In this document: one piece after another, positions 1 through 7,001 of the stretch
Numbering within the stretch: position 1 is the stretch's first letter
How the letters are laid out: every line of letters starts with the position of its first letter
Assembly (NCBI GenBank): GCA_019114115.1
Contig: DXGD01000268.1
Coordinates: forward strand, 1 to 9,782
Length of the DNA: 9,782 bases
Direction: 5' to 3'
DNA from: Candidatus Nesterenkonia stercoripullorum
Lineage (GTDB): Bacteria; Actinomycetota; Actinomycetes; Actinomycetales; Micrococcaceae
The notes under the pieces: generated by a model
The model's input: the letters and a program-made list of their open reading frames with translations, nothing else
Databases searched by the model: none
Told to the model about the DNA's origin: nothing
Program-made: the position numbers and the translations under genes

Positions 1-214
1 ACGGACATCCTCTGTTCTGACATAGTGCTCCTGATGAAAGGTGGATAAGAAGGCCTGTGAGGGCGCTCACTCGGTGATGATACCGTTCGCCGCAGCGGAC
101 TCTCCACGTGGCGTATGCTCACAGGGCCGCGACTGGGTATCGTCGTCAGCACCGAGCTGCGTCATCGCGCAGCCCGGTCGCTTCACACAGCCGGCCCTCG
201 TCGAAAGGCACCTC
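1..214 (+). other. Non-coding leader upstream of the GGT-family gene
   Basis: I see no convincing gene here. The frame of the downstream gene stays open back to a GTG at position 41, but the 58 extra codons include a rare ATA and several cysteine codons, match nothing in the GGT family, and lie in DNA that is visibly less GC-rich near its start than the genes around it. That suggests an intergenic, promoter-bearing stretch. A CTGACA at 17-22 resembles a -35 box but has no -10 at a proper distance. TATGCT (114-119) and TATCGT (138-143) fit TANNNT but have no matching -35. A perfect 8-bp palindrome, CCACGTGG, sits at 104-111. No promoter can be called firmly. Confidence 0.6.
203..208 (+). promoter_or_regulatory. 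Ribosome binding site deciding the GGT-family start
   Basis: GAAAGG lies 6 nt before the ATG at 215, the usual Shine-Dalgarno distance. It supports this ATG over the upstream in-frame GTG at 41. The conserved GGT fold begins about 14 residues after this ATG, which agrees. Confidence 0.6.
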
Positions 215-2014
215 ATGGCTCACCCCACACGTCCGGCGCTCTGCGGAGACATCGGAATGGTGGCTTCGACGCACTGGCTGGCCTCCGCCGCGGGTATGGG
301 GATCCTGGAACGAGGCGGCAATGCCGCCGATGCCGCCGTCGCTGCGGGTTTCGTGCTTCAGATCGTGGAACCGCACCTCAACGGCCCCGGCGGAGAGGTG
401 CCGATCATCGTCTGGAATGAGGAGCAGGAACGGACCGAGGTCATCGGCGGGCAGGGGAGCGCCCCGGCCGCGGCCTCAGTGGACGCGTTTCGCGAGCTCG
501 GGCTGGACCTCGTTCCGGGGACGGGGCTTCTTCCCGCCGTCGTGCCGGGAGCCTTCGGCGCGTGGATGACGCTGCTCGAGGAGCACGGGACGATGTCGGT
601 GCGGGAGGTGCTCGAGCCGGCCATCGGGTACGCCGACAACGGGCATCCCCTGCTGGGACGGGCCTCCGGCACGCTGAAGACGGTGAGTCCGCTGTTCCTC
701 GAGCACTGGCCCACCTCGGCCGAGACCTGGCTGCGACAGGGCAGAGCCCCGGAAGCCGGAGAGCGCTTCCGGAATCCGGTGCTGGCTGCCACCTACCGTC
801 GCCTGATCCAGGAGGCGGAATCCGCAGGCGGAGACCGCGAGCAGCAGATCGAGGCGGCTCGCCGGGCCTGGTACTGCGGGTTCGTGGCCGAGGCCATCGG
901 GGACTATGCCTCCTCGACTGCCGTGATGGACGTTTCCGGGGAGCCCCACCGAGGGCTCATCACCGCCCAGGATCTCGCGGACTGGAGACTCCCGGTGGAG
1001 GAGCCCGTCACCTACGACTACAAGAACTATACGGTGGCCAAGACCGGGCCCTGGGGCCAGGGCCCGGTGATGCTGCAGCAGCTCGCCCTCCTGGAGGGCC
1101 TGGGGCTGGACGACGTCGTCCCCGGCTCGGCCGACTGGGTGCACCTGATCGTGGAGACGGGCAAGCTGGCCATGGCCGATCGAGAGGCCTGGTACGGAGA
1201 CCCGGACTTCACCGACGTGCCCATGCAGGCGCTGCTCAGCGCGGAGTACACGAGGTCGCGGCAGGCGCTGGTGGGCGACCGGGCTTCCCTGGAGCTTCGG
1301 CCGGGTAGGCCGACCGAGGCCCCGCTGCGCATGCCGGCCTACCCGGATCCGCTCCGCCGGACGGCAGCGGGGGGCGGGTCAGGCCCCGGAGCCGGAGCAG
1401 GCGAGCCCACCGTGGACGCCTCCGGTGAGACCCGCGGGGACACCTGCCACGTCGATGTCGTGGATGCTTCCGGGATGATGGTCTCGGCGACTCCGTCCGG
1501 CGGGTGGATGCAGGCCTCGCCGGCCATTCCGGGGCTGGGCTTCTGCCTGAGCACGCGCGGCCAGATGTTCTGGCTGCAGGAGGATCTTCCGAACACGCTG
1601 CGTCCCGGGGCGAGGCCGCGGACCACGCTCTCGCCGTCATTCGCCCTGTGCGACGGCAAGCCCTGGCTGGCCTTCGGAACGCCCGGAGGGGACTTCCAGG
1701 ACCAGTGGCAGATCCTGCTCCTCCTCAACCTCGTCCATAGCGGGCATGACCTGCAGCAGGCTATCGACTTCCCAGCGTTCCACTCGGATCACACGCCCAG
1801 TTCGTTCTATCCGCGTGAGGCGTTTCCGGGGCAGCTCGCCATCGAAGGGCGCTTCTCCGCGGAAGTGCTTGCCGACCTGGAGCGGCGAGGTCACCGGCTG
1901 GTCATGGGACCGGAATGGTCGGAAGGACGGCTCTCCGCCGTCGCGCGTGAGGGTGGCTGGCTCAAAGCCGGGGCCAATCCGCGGGGCAACCAGGGATATG
2001 CCGTGGGGCGGTGA
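215..2014 (+). CDS. Gamma-glutamyltransferase-family Ntn-hydrolase (GGT-like)
   Basis: This 599-aa protein belongs to the gamma-glutamyltransferase family (PF01019), whose members cut themselves in two so that an exposed N-terminal Thr becomes the nucleophile for amide hydrolysis or transfer. Seen: the opening GGNAADAAVA block (residues 34-43) and EPHLNGPGGE (52-61); the processing site GDT|CHVDVVD with candidate nucleophile Thr410 (1442-1444); PRTTLSPS (468-475); and GTPGGDFQDQW (488-498), which replaces the GSPGG oxyanion loop of classic GGTs. A Gly/Ala-rich linker (386-397) precedes the cleavage site. The Arg-Glu before AP that grips the gamma-glutamyl carboxylate in classic GGT is GQGSAP here (79-84), so the substrate may not be glutathione. 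Related enzymes include YwrD-like proteins and the oxamate amidohydrolase HpxW. No signal peptide is visible, so it is probably cytoplasmic. Length is normal and the frame intact. It is coupled to the next gene by a 4-nt overlap. Family is secure; substrate is unknown. Confidence 0.9.
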   Translation: MAHPTRPALCGDIGMVASTHWLASAAGMGILERGGNAADAAVAAGFVLQIVEPHLNGPGGEVPIIVWNEEQERTEVIGGQGSAPAAASVDAFRELGLDLVPGTGLLPAVVPGAFGAWMTLLEEHGTMSVREVLEPAIGYADNGHPLLGRASGTLKTVSPLFLEHWPTSAETWLRQGRAPEAGERFRNPVLAATYRRLIQEAESAGGDREQQIEAARRAWYCGFVAEAIGDYASSTAVMDVSGEPHRGLITAQDLADWRLPVEEPVTYDYKNYTVAKTGPWGQGPVMLQQLALLEGLGLDDVVPGSADWVHLIVETGKLAMADREAWYGDPDFTDVPMQALLSAEYTRSRQALVGDRASLELRPGRPTEAPLRMPAYPDPLRRTAAGGGSGPGAGAGEPTVDASGETRGDTCHVDVVDASGMMVSATPSGGWMQASPAIPGLGFCLSTRGQMFWLQEDLPNTLRPGARPRTTLSPSFALCDGKPWLAFGTPGGDFQDQWQILLLLNLVHSGHDLQQAIDFPAFHSDHTPSSFYPREAFPGQLAIEGRFSAEVLADLERRGHRLVMGPEWSEGRLSAVAREGGWLKAGANPRGNQGYAVGR

Positions 2015-2793
2015 CCGGGGTGGAGGTCATAGCCGTCATCGGCGTCGCCGTGCTGGTCGGGACCGTCCTGCAGCGACTCTCAGGGACAGGGGTCGGGCTG
2101 GTCGTGGCTCCTGTGCTGGCGATCGTGCTGGGTCCCGGCATCGGGGTGCTCATCACGAATATGACCACCGTCGTCTCCGGGCTGCTGATCATGATCGCCG
2201 TCTTCCCGCGGATCGACTGGCGACGATACCTCCTGCTGGCACCCGCCTCACTGCTCGGGGCTGTGCCGGGGGCGTGGCTCGTGGGGCAGCTGCCTGCGGG
2301 GTGGCTCTCGATCATCCTGGGCGCCATCGTGCTGATCGCGCTCGTGGTGACGTTCTCCTTGCCGCAGCTGCCCTATCTCCGCGGGCGCTCCAGCGGATGG
2401 GTGGCCGGCGTCGTCGGTGGGTTCTTCAACACCACCTCAGGGGTTGCTGCACCGGTCATGGTGGTCTACTCCCGGGTCTCGCGCTGGGATCAGGGAAGTT
2501 TCGCGGCCACGATGCAGCCGGTCTTCATGACCTTCGGCGCGGTCTCGGCCGTGAGCAAGCTGGCGATGGGCAGCGTGGACACCGGCGCGGTGGCCGCAGG
2601 CGGGGCGAATGGCCTGGCGCTGGGCTGGCTCTTCGCGGGTATCGCCGTCACGGTGCTGCTCGGCATCGCCGTCGGCGGTCTGCTGAGTAAGCATGTCCCG
2701 CTGACGACGGCGCGGACGCTGGCGATGGTGCTCGCCGGGCTCGGGGGCCTGGGAGCCATCGTGCGCGGGACATTCGACGTCGTCGCCGGATGA
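2011..2793 (+). CDS. TauE/SafE-family membrane transporter
   Basis: This 260-aa, highly hydrophobic protein has about eight predicted membrane segments and the two-fold repeat of the TauE/SafE (DUF81, PF01925) family. The first glycine-rich half-motif is at residues 21-36 (RLSGTGVGL then VVAP) and the second at 133-149 (GVVGGFFNTTSGVAAP). Family members move small organic or sulfur anions such as sulfite, sulfoacetate or other carboxylates/sulfonates across the cytoplasmic membrane; specificity cannot be read from sequence. It begins with GTG at 2011, which overlaps the TGA of the GGT-like gene (GTGA), and a GGGG run at 2005-2008 can serve as ribosome binding site. The overlap implies co-translation. 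It may export a product of the hydrolase or of its downstream metabolism; that link is inferred only from gene order. The frame is intact and the length typical. Confidence 0.88.
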   Translation: MTGVEVIAVIGVAVLVGTVLQRLSGTGVGLVVAPVLAIVLGPGIGVLITNMTTVVSGLLIMIAVFPRIDWRRYLLLAPASLLGAVPGAWLVGQLPAGWLSIILGAIVLIALVVTFSLPQLPYLRGRSSGWVAGVVGGFFNTTSGVAAPVMVVYSRVSRWDQGSFAATMQPVFMTFGAVSAVSKLAMGSVDTGAVAAGGANGLALGWLFAGIAVTVLLGIAVGGLLSKHVPLTTARTLAMVLAGLGGLGAIVRGTFDVVAG

Positions 2794-2854
2794 CGACGGC
2801 GGCGCGGACCGCACCCGCGGCCGCGGAAGCCCCTATCGAGCCCCTGCCGGACTC
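2794..2854. terminator. Convergent intergenic gap with GC-rich dyad, possible bidirectional terminator
   Basis: Only 61 nt separate the stop of the transporter gene from the stop of the opposite-strand mnhE. The gap holds a 5-bp stem CGCGG/CCGCG (2803-2807 with 2815-2819, 7-nt loop) overlapping a perfect 12-nt palindrome, CCGCGGCCGCGG (2815-2826). There is no T-tract on either strand, so it does not look like a classic intrinsic terminator. The position between convergent units is the main support. Confidence 0.3.
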
Positions 2855-3508
2855 CTACCGAGGCGACGCCGAGTGCCCGAAGGCGGCCCCGACGCGCTGC
2901 TGCAGATGCTCCCACTGCTGCGCGGGACGCAGCGCGGCAGCCAGAGAATGCAGTTCGACGGTCTCCTCGGGGTTCTGCGTCCCCTGCGAGCCGGCGGAGC
3001 CGCGAGCATCGCCGGACTCGTCATCGGTGGCAGCCTGCCCTATCACCTGCTGGACCATCGACCCGGGCATAAGGTTCATCAGCAGCAGCGCGAGCTGGCG
3101 GGCATGGCCCTGCGGGAGGAGGAAGGGCGCCCGCTCGATCACCGGATCGACGTCGACCCGGCGTCGTACCGCCCGCAGCGCCACGTCAGCACCACCGATC
3201 ACCGACTGCCAGAGGAACCACACCACCAGCACGACGCCGGCAGCACCCTGGCGGACCACCGCCGGCACTCCACAACGGCGCAGTTCTTCCGGCGCCGATG
3301 CGTCAGCGTCGCCGCCTCGCTCGGCAGAGCCGGCGCGGACACGGACAGGCGGCTGGAGCCACAGCGACATCACCAGCGCAGCAGCTACTGAGACCGCACC
3401 ATAGATCGCGTAGTCAGGGTCAGGGCCTGCCAGCAGCAGCCACACCAGAGTCAGGAACACGGTCCGGATGACCGCTGCGCTGATCCACCGAGGAGCGCCC
3501 ATCGTCAC
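2855..3508 (-). CDS. mnhE: Mrp antiporter subunit MnhE/MrpE
   Basis: This 217-aa protein fits the MnhE family (PF01899), a small membrane subunit needed for assembly or full activity of Mrp antiporters. Seen: an N-terminal hydrophobic pair (about residues 9-51) with the family-like TLVWLLLAG; a hydrophobic helix at 88-105 followed by an amphipathic stretch with DVALRAVRRR (108-117); then LLLMNLMPGSMVQ (141-153), the counterpart of the family's TLTPGT segment. A charged insert (55-80) sits between the two halves, and the tail after 155 is long, so it exceeds the usual 160-200 aa. The GTG at 3508 overlaps the TGA of the upstream antiporter gene and was chosen for that reason; ATG at 3502 and GTGs at 3511 and 3514 are alternatives. 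It is the last gene of the operon; no mnhF or mnhG follows. Confidence 0.82.
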   Translation of the reverse strand: MTMGAPRWISAAVIRTVFLTLVWLLLAGPDPDYAIYGAVSVAAALVMSLWLQPPVRVRAGSAERGGDADASAPEELRRCGVPAVVRQGAAGVVLVVWFLWQSVIGGADVALRAVRRRVDVDPVIERAPFLLPQGHARQLALLLMNLMPGSMVQQVIGQAATDDESGDARGSAGSQGTQNPEETVELHSLAAALRPAQQWEHLQQRVGAAFGHSASPR

Positions 3509-5391
3509 CACCACCCTGCCCAGCTCGAGGCAGTGCTCAGCAGCGCACCGCTGACGACCAGCAGGCCCAGCACCAGCAGAAGTGCGGTGCCCGAGGAACC
3601 CCAAGACGTCAGCCGGGACTCAAGCCGGGAACTGCTCTTCCGGGTGACCGCGCTCAGCCAGCCCCAGGCGCTCGACCAGGCACGCGCTGTCCGCTGCGTG
3701 AGGTAGTGGCCCCTGTCCAGGACGCGACCCGAGCGAGCCCGGACCACCCGCACCACGGATTCCTCAGCCACGATGAGGTCCCCGGGAGGGACGAGGCCGC
3801 CGTCGGCCCGCGCGGCGGCGGGAAGGGAGCCCCGCGCCGAGAGCCACCAGACTGCCGTGCCGAGCGCGAGGCCCAGCAGGATCGGCCAGCTCGCGTCCCA
3901 GAGCGTCGCGGCCTCCCAGCCAGGCGGGCTGACCGGCAGGCCCTCGGCGGTAAACCAGTGCCGCTCCACCAGCCACGGCACGACGACGGCCGCCACCACC
4001 ACAGCCAGCCATGACACGAGCTCCCCATCAGGTGCCCGCACCGGGTCACGCTCACTGTGCCGCAGAATCCACCCGAAACGCATGAGCAGCACCGTGGAGC
4101 CGGTCGCGACGAAGGGCAGCAGGTACTCGACCTCCGTCCCCGCGAAGGAGATTCCCGCGACGGCCTCCTTCGAGACGTATTTGCCGAGCGCGCCGGAGGT
4201 GAGCGGAGCACCGGCGACGGCCAGGGCCGCGATGGCAAGACCAGCACCCACGACGAGCTTCACCGGCCCGCGGCCGTAGTGCTTCAGGACCGGCACGCCC
4301 AGGAAGAGCGCCCCTTTGGCCAGCCCGTGATGCACGGCATAGATCACAGCTGCCACGGAGGTCGCCGTCCTGAGCTCGGACTCGATCATCCCCACGGCGA
4401 CGAGCGCGGCGATGAACCCCATCTGGGAGATGGTCGAGTACGCCAGCACCACTTTCGGATCGTTCTGCAGCACCCCGGCGACGACGGCAGCGAACGCTCC
4501 GGTGAGCGCGAGGCCCAGCAGGACCCACCCGAGCGTGGCCAGAAGATCGGCGTCGTCACCTGCCGGAAGTGGCTCCGCGGAGGGGACGAAGCGCAGCCAG
4601 CCCACCAGCCCGGCCTTCACCATGGCGCCCGAGAGCACTGCTGAGGCGGCCGGCGGGGCGGCGGGGTGCGCCAGCGGGAGCCAGACGTGCAGCGGGATCG
4701 TGCCCGCTTTGACACCGAAGCCGAACAGCAGCAGCCCCACGACGAGGCCGGTGTGATCGCTCGCGGAGACTGCGGCGGGAGCATCGGAGAGCATCATCCC
4801 GCCCGATGCCACCGTGATCATCAGAGCAGCGAGCACCGCCGTCTCGCTGAGCACCGACATGACCAGGTAGATGCTGGTCGCCCGGTGGGCTGCCGGGCTG
4901 CGGTAGTGCACCACGAGCCCGGCCGCGGAGAAGCTCATCACAGCGAAGGACAGATAGAACGAGACAGTATCGGCGGCGAGGTAGACGCCCGCATTGCCGA
5001 TGAAACTCATCAGCAGGAACGCGGTCAGCGCCGCCGCCGAGCGCTCGGCGTGCCGCAGTTTCAGCCATCCCACCGCCATCAGCGCCGCAGCATAGAGCAG
5101 CGCGCCGATCAGCAGCAGCGCACGTCCGGAATAGTCCACGGCGAAATGCGTGCCGAAGAGCAGCCAGGGGATCTCCAGCGACGTGCCCCCGGACGCCGTT
5201 CCCGCGCCGGGCGCCTCCGGCGTGCCGATAGTCGCTGTGAGCGCGAGAGCGACAGCCGGCGCGACCGTCAGCGGTGCGGCGATGACCACGCTGCGGCGGG
5301 CTCGCGCTCGCAGTGCCGTGGGCGCAGCACCGGAGATGACGAGTGCTGTGGCGGCGCACAGCGGCAGGAGGAACGTCAGGGCGATGAGCAT
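3505..5391 (-). CDS. MnhD/NuoL-like antiporter subunit, third paralog, with C-terminal extension
   Basis: This 628-aa polytopic protein is a Proton_antipo_M (PF00361) member with about 16 predicted membrane helices, against about 14 in its two neighbours. Conserved ion-path elements: GFGVKAG with Lys228 and His235 (TM7), SGAMVKAGL with Lys259 (TM8), NDPKVVLAYST (310-320), VHHGLAKGALF (353-363) and Lys404 in TM12. The TM5 position that is Glu in the two paralogs is Ala150 (codon 4942-4944). An acidic residue, Glu183, lies in TM6. After about residue 500 come another helix, a VPPGDL motif (534-539), a long basic amphipathic stretch (about 540-598) and a final helix (601-622), recalling the C-terminus of NuoL or MrpA. 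It starts with ATG at 5391, sharing one base with the upstream stop, behind a GAGGGGG. It may stand in for the MrpA N-terminal half; that is inference. Confidence 0.85.
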   Translation of the reverse strand: MLIALTFLLPLCAATALVISGAAPTALRARARRSVVIAAPLTVAPAVALALTATIGTPEAPGAGTASGGTSLEIPWLLFGTHFAVDYSGRALLLIGALLYAAALMAVGWLKLRHAERSAAALTAFLLMSFIGNAGVYLAADTVSFYLSFAVMSFSAAGLVVHYRSPAAHRATSIYLVMSVLSETAVLAALMITVASGGMMLSDAPAAVSASDHTGLVVGLLLFGFGVKAGTIPLHVWLPLAHPAAPPAASAVLSGAMVKAGLVGWLRFVPSAEPLPAGDDADLLATLGWVLLGLALTGAFAAVVAGVLQNDPKVVLAYSTISQMGFIAALVAVGMIESELRTATSVAAVIYAVHHGLAKGALFLGVPVLKHYGRGPVKLVVGAGLAIAALAVAGAPLTSGALGKYVSKEAVAGISFAGTEVEYLLPFVATGSTVLLMRFGWILRHSERDPVRAPDGELVSWLAVVVAAVVVPWLVERHWFTAEGLPVSPPGWEAATLWDASWPILLGLALGTAVWWLSARGSLPAAARADGGLVPPGDLIVAEESVVRVVRARSGRVLDRGHYLTQRTARAWSSAWGWLSAVTRKSSSRLESRLTSWGSSGTALLLVLGLLVVSGALLSTASSWAGWW

Positions 5392-7001
5392 CAGCCGAAC
5401 ACCCCCTCAGCGATGTACTCAGCCAGGCTCAGCGGCGAGAAGGGGACCGCCGCCGCGAGCCCGACCACCACGGAGAAGCCGGCCGTGCAGAGCGCGGGCA
5501 CGGCCAGCATGAGCGGCTCCCGCACCTGTACGCTCCGGGTCTCGGAACTGCCCTGCTGCGCGGCACCGGAATCCTGCCTGGCGGACTCGGAATCCTGCGG
5601 CGGGTCACGGAACCACATCCCGTACACCACGGGCAGGAAGTATGCGGCGTTGAGCAGGGAAGAGGCGATGAGCACCCACAGCACCCACGGGTGGTCCGAG
5701 GCGATCGCTCCCTGGCCCAGCTGCCATTTCGAGATGAACCCGGCGGTCGGGGGCAGCCCGATCATGCCGAAGGCCGCAATGGTGAACGCGGCCGAGGCCC
5801 AGGGCATGCGGTATCCGAGGCCGCGCATCTGATCGACGGCTTTGACCCGCACCACCTCGGCGAACAGCCCGGCGCAGAAGAACAGCGTGATCTTCATGAT
5901 CCCCTGGTGCACCAGGTGGACCACGCCGCCCGTCGTCGCCAGTTCCGTGACGAGGGTGACGCCCAGGACCACGTAGCTGACTTGGGAGACTGTGGAGTAG
6001 GCGAGCCGCTTCTTGAGGTCGTTCTGGCGCAGCGCCTGGTAGGAGCCGTAGACGATGGTGAAGCAGGCGACGACGAGCACCGGGGTGAGCACCCCCAGCT
6101 CATCGGCGACGGAGATCCCGTACACGTCGTCGATGACCCGGACGATACCGAAGACCCCCGCTTTGACGACGGCGACGGCGTGCAGCAGCGCCGAGACCGG
6201 AGCCGGAGCGACCATCGCATGCGGCAGCCAGCCGTGCAGCGGGAACAGCGCCGCTTTGACGCCGAGCCCGCAGATCAGCAGCACGAAGATCACCGTGGCG
6301 ACGCCGGGTGAGCGTTCGGACAGCTCGGCCACGCCTTCTGCGCCGCCCTCGGCGAAGTCGACGGCGCCGGCGTACATCGTCAGCCAGACGACCCCGATGA
6401 GCACCGCCAGCCCGCCGCCCATCGCGTAGCGCAGGTAGATCCTCGCCGCACGCAGCGACGCCGGGTTGCCCCAATGGGCGACCAGGGGATAGGTCACCAG
6501 CGTGAGCATCTCGTAGAAGATGAGGAACGTCACGAGATTCCCGGCGAAGGAGATGCCCACTGTCGCGGTGACGCACAGGCTGAAGAAGCCGAAGAACCTG
6601 CTCTGATGCGGTGTTCCGCGCAGATATCCGATCGCGTAGATCGTGGTCAGCAGCCAGAGCAGGGCGGACAGGCCGCCGAAGAACAGGGCCATGGGGTCGG
6701 CGCGCAGCACCAGGTCGATCCCGGGGAGGAAGGGCATCGAGAATTCCGGGCGCAGGCCCTCCCCGACGACGGCAGGCACCAGTGCTGCAATGAGTCCCAC
6801 TTTCGCGACAGCCGCGAGCAGGTTCACCGTGGTCCGCACGCCACGTTGGGCATCCCGCAGCGGGAAGATCGCGATGGCGGCGGTGAGCGAGAGCAGCACC
6901 ATGATCAGCGGCACGACGTCGACCGTGCGCTCCACTACCGGGTGCTCGAGAAGGTTCGCCAGCGCGCTGCCGGCCGGGGTAGGCATCAGCTGGGTCACCA
7001 T
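5391..7001 (-). CDS. MnhD-like antiporter subunit, second paralog
   Basis: This 536-aa protein is a complete Proton_antipo_M (PF00361) family member with about 14 predicted membrane helices. Family hallmarks are all present: IFYEMLTL with Glu164 in TM5; GLGVKAALFPLHGWLPHAM with Lys249 and His256; HAVAVVKAG with Lys280; NDLKKRLAYSTVSQ (327-340); VHQGIMK with His365 and Lys370; and GFISKW with Lys425 in TM12. These form the half-channels and central hydrophilic axis of MrpD, NuoM and related antiporters. A hydrophilic Gln/Ser/Asp-rich loop (about 466-494) separates the last two helices. The ATG at 7001 was chosen because a perfect GGAGGT precedes it by 9 nt; GTG 6998 would give a GTGA overlap with the upstream stop, and ATG 7034 a longer overlap. 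Which canonical subunit (MrpD or MrpA-N) it corresponds to cannot be settled here. Confidence 0.87.
   Translation of the reverse strand: MVTQLMPTPAGSALANLLEHPVVERTVDVVPLIMVLLSLTAAIAIFPLRDAQRGVRTTVNLLAAVAKVGLIAALVPAVVGEGLRPEFSMPFLPGIDLVLRADPMALFFGGLSALLWLLTTIYAIGYLRGTPHQSRFFGFFSLCVTATVGISFAGNLVTFLIFYEMLTLVTYPLVAHWGNPASLRAARIYLRYAMGGGLAVLIGVVWLTMYAGAVDFAEGGAEGVAELSERSPGVATVIFVLLICGLGVKAALFPLHGWLPHAMVAPAPVSALLHAVAVVKAGVFGIVRVIDDVYGISVADELGVLTPVLVVACFTIVYGSYQALRQNDLKKRLAYSTVSQVSYVVLGVTLVTELATTGGVVHLVHQGIMKITLFFCAGLFAEVVRVKAVDQMRGLGYRMPWASAAFTIAAFGMIGLPPTAGFISKWQLGQGAIASDHPWVLWVLIASSLLNAAYFLPVVYGMWFRDPPQDSESARQDSGAAQQGSSETRSVQVREPLMLAVPALCTAGFSVVVGLAAAVPFSPLSLAEYIAEGVFG
5402..5408 (-). promoter_or_regulatory. 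Ribosome binding site of the third antiporter paralog
   Basis: On the minus strand GAGGGGG ends about 10 nt before the ATG at 5391. It lies inside the end of the preceding gene and supports this start alongside stop-start coupling. Confidence 0.5.

Noticed and set aside
41..214. N-terminal extension of the GGT-like protein from GTG 41
   Set aside because: No family similarity, odd codons including ATA, lower GC near its start; the ATG at 215 has a well-placed ribosome binding site and sits just before the conserved fold.
1746..2690. Plus-strand frame of about 314 codons over the transporter gene
   Set aside because: Arg/Gly/Ala-rich out-of-frame translation of the GGT-like end and the TauE/SafE gene; no conserved motif.
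2790..3404. Plus-strand frame of about 204 codons overlapping mnhE
   Set aside because: Composition is Arg/Ser/Thr/Pro-rich without a domain, and it lies opposite a recognisable MnhE gene; a shadow frame.
4666..5832. Long open frame on the plus strand (388 codons) opposite the antiporter genes
   Set aside because: Antisense to two well-conserved membrane protein genes; its translation is rich in Arg, Gln, Glu and His with no recognisable domain, as expected from the complement of GC-rich coding DNA.
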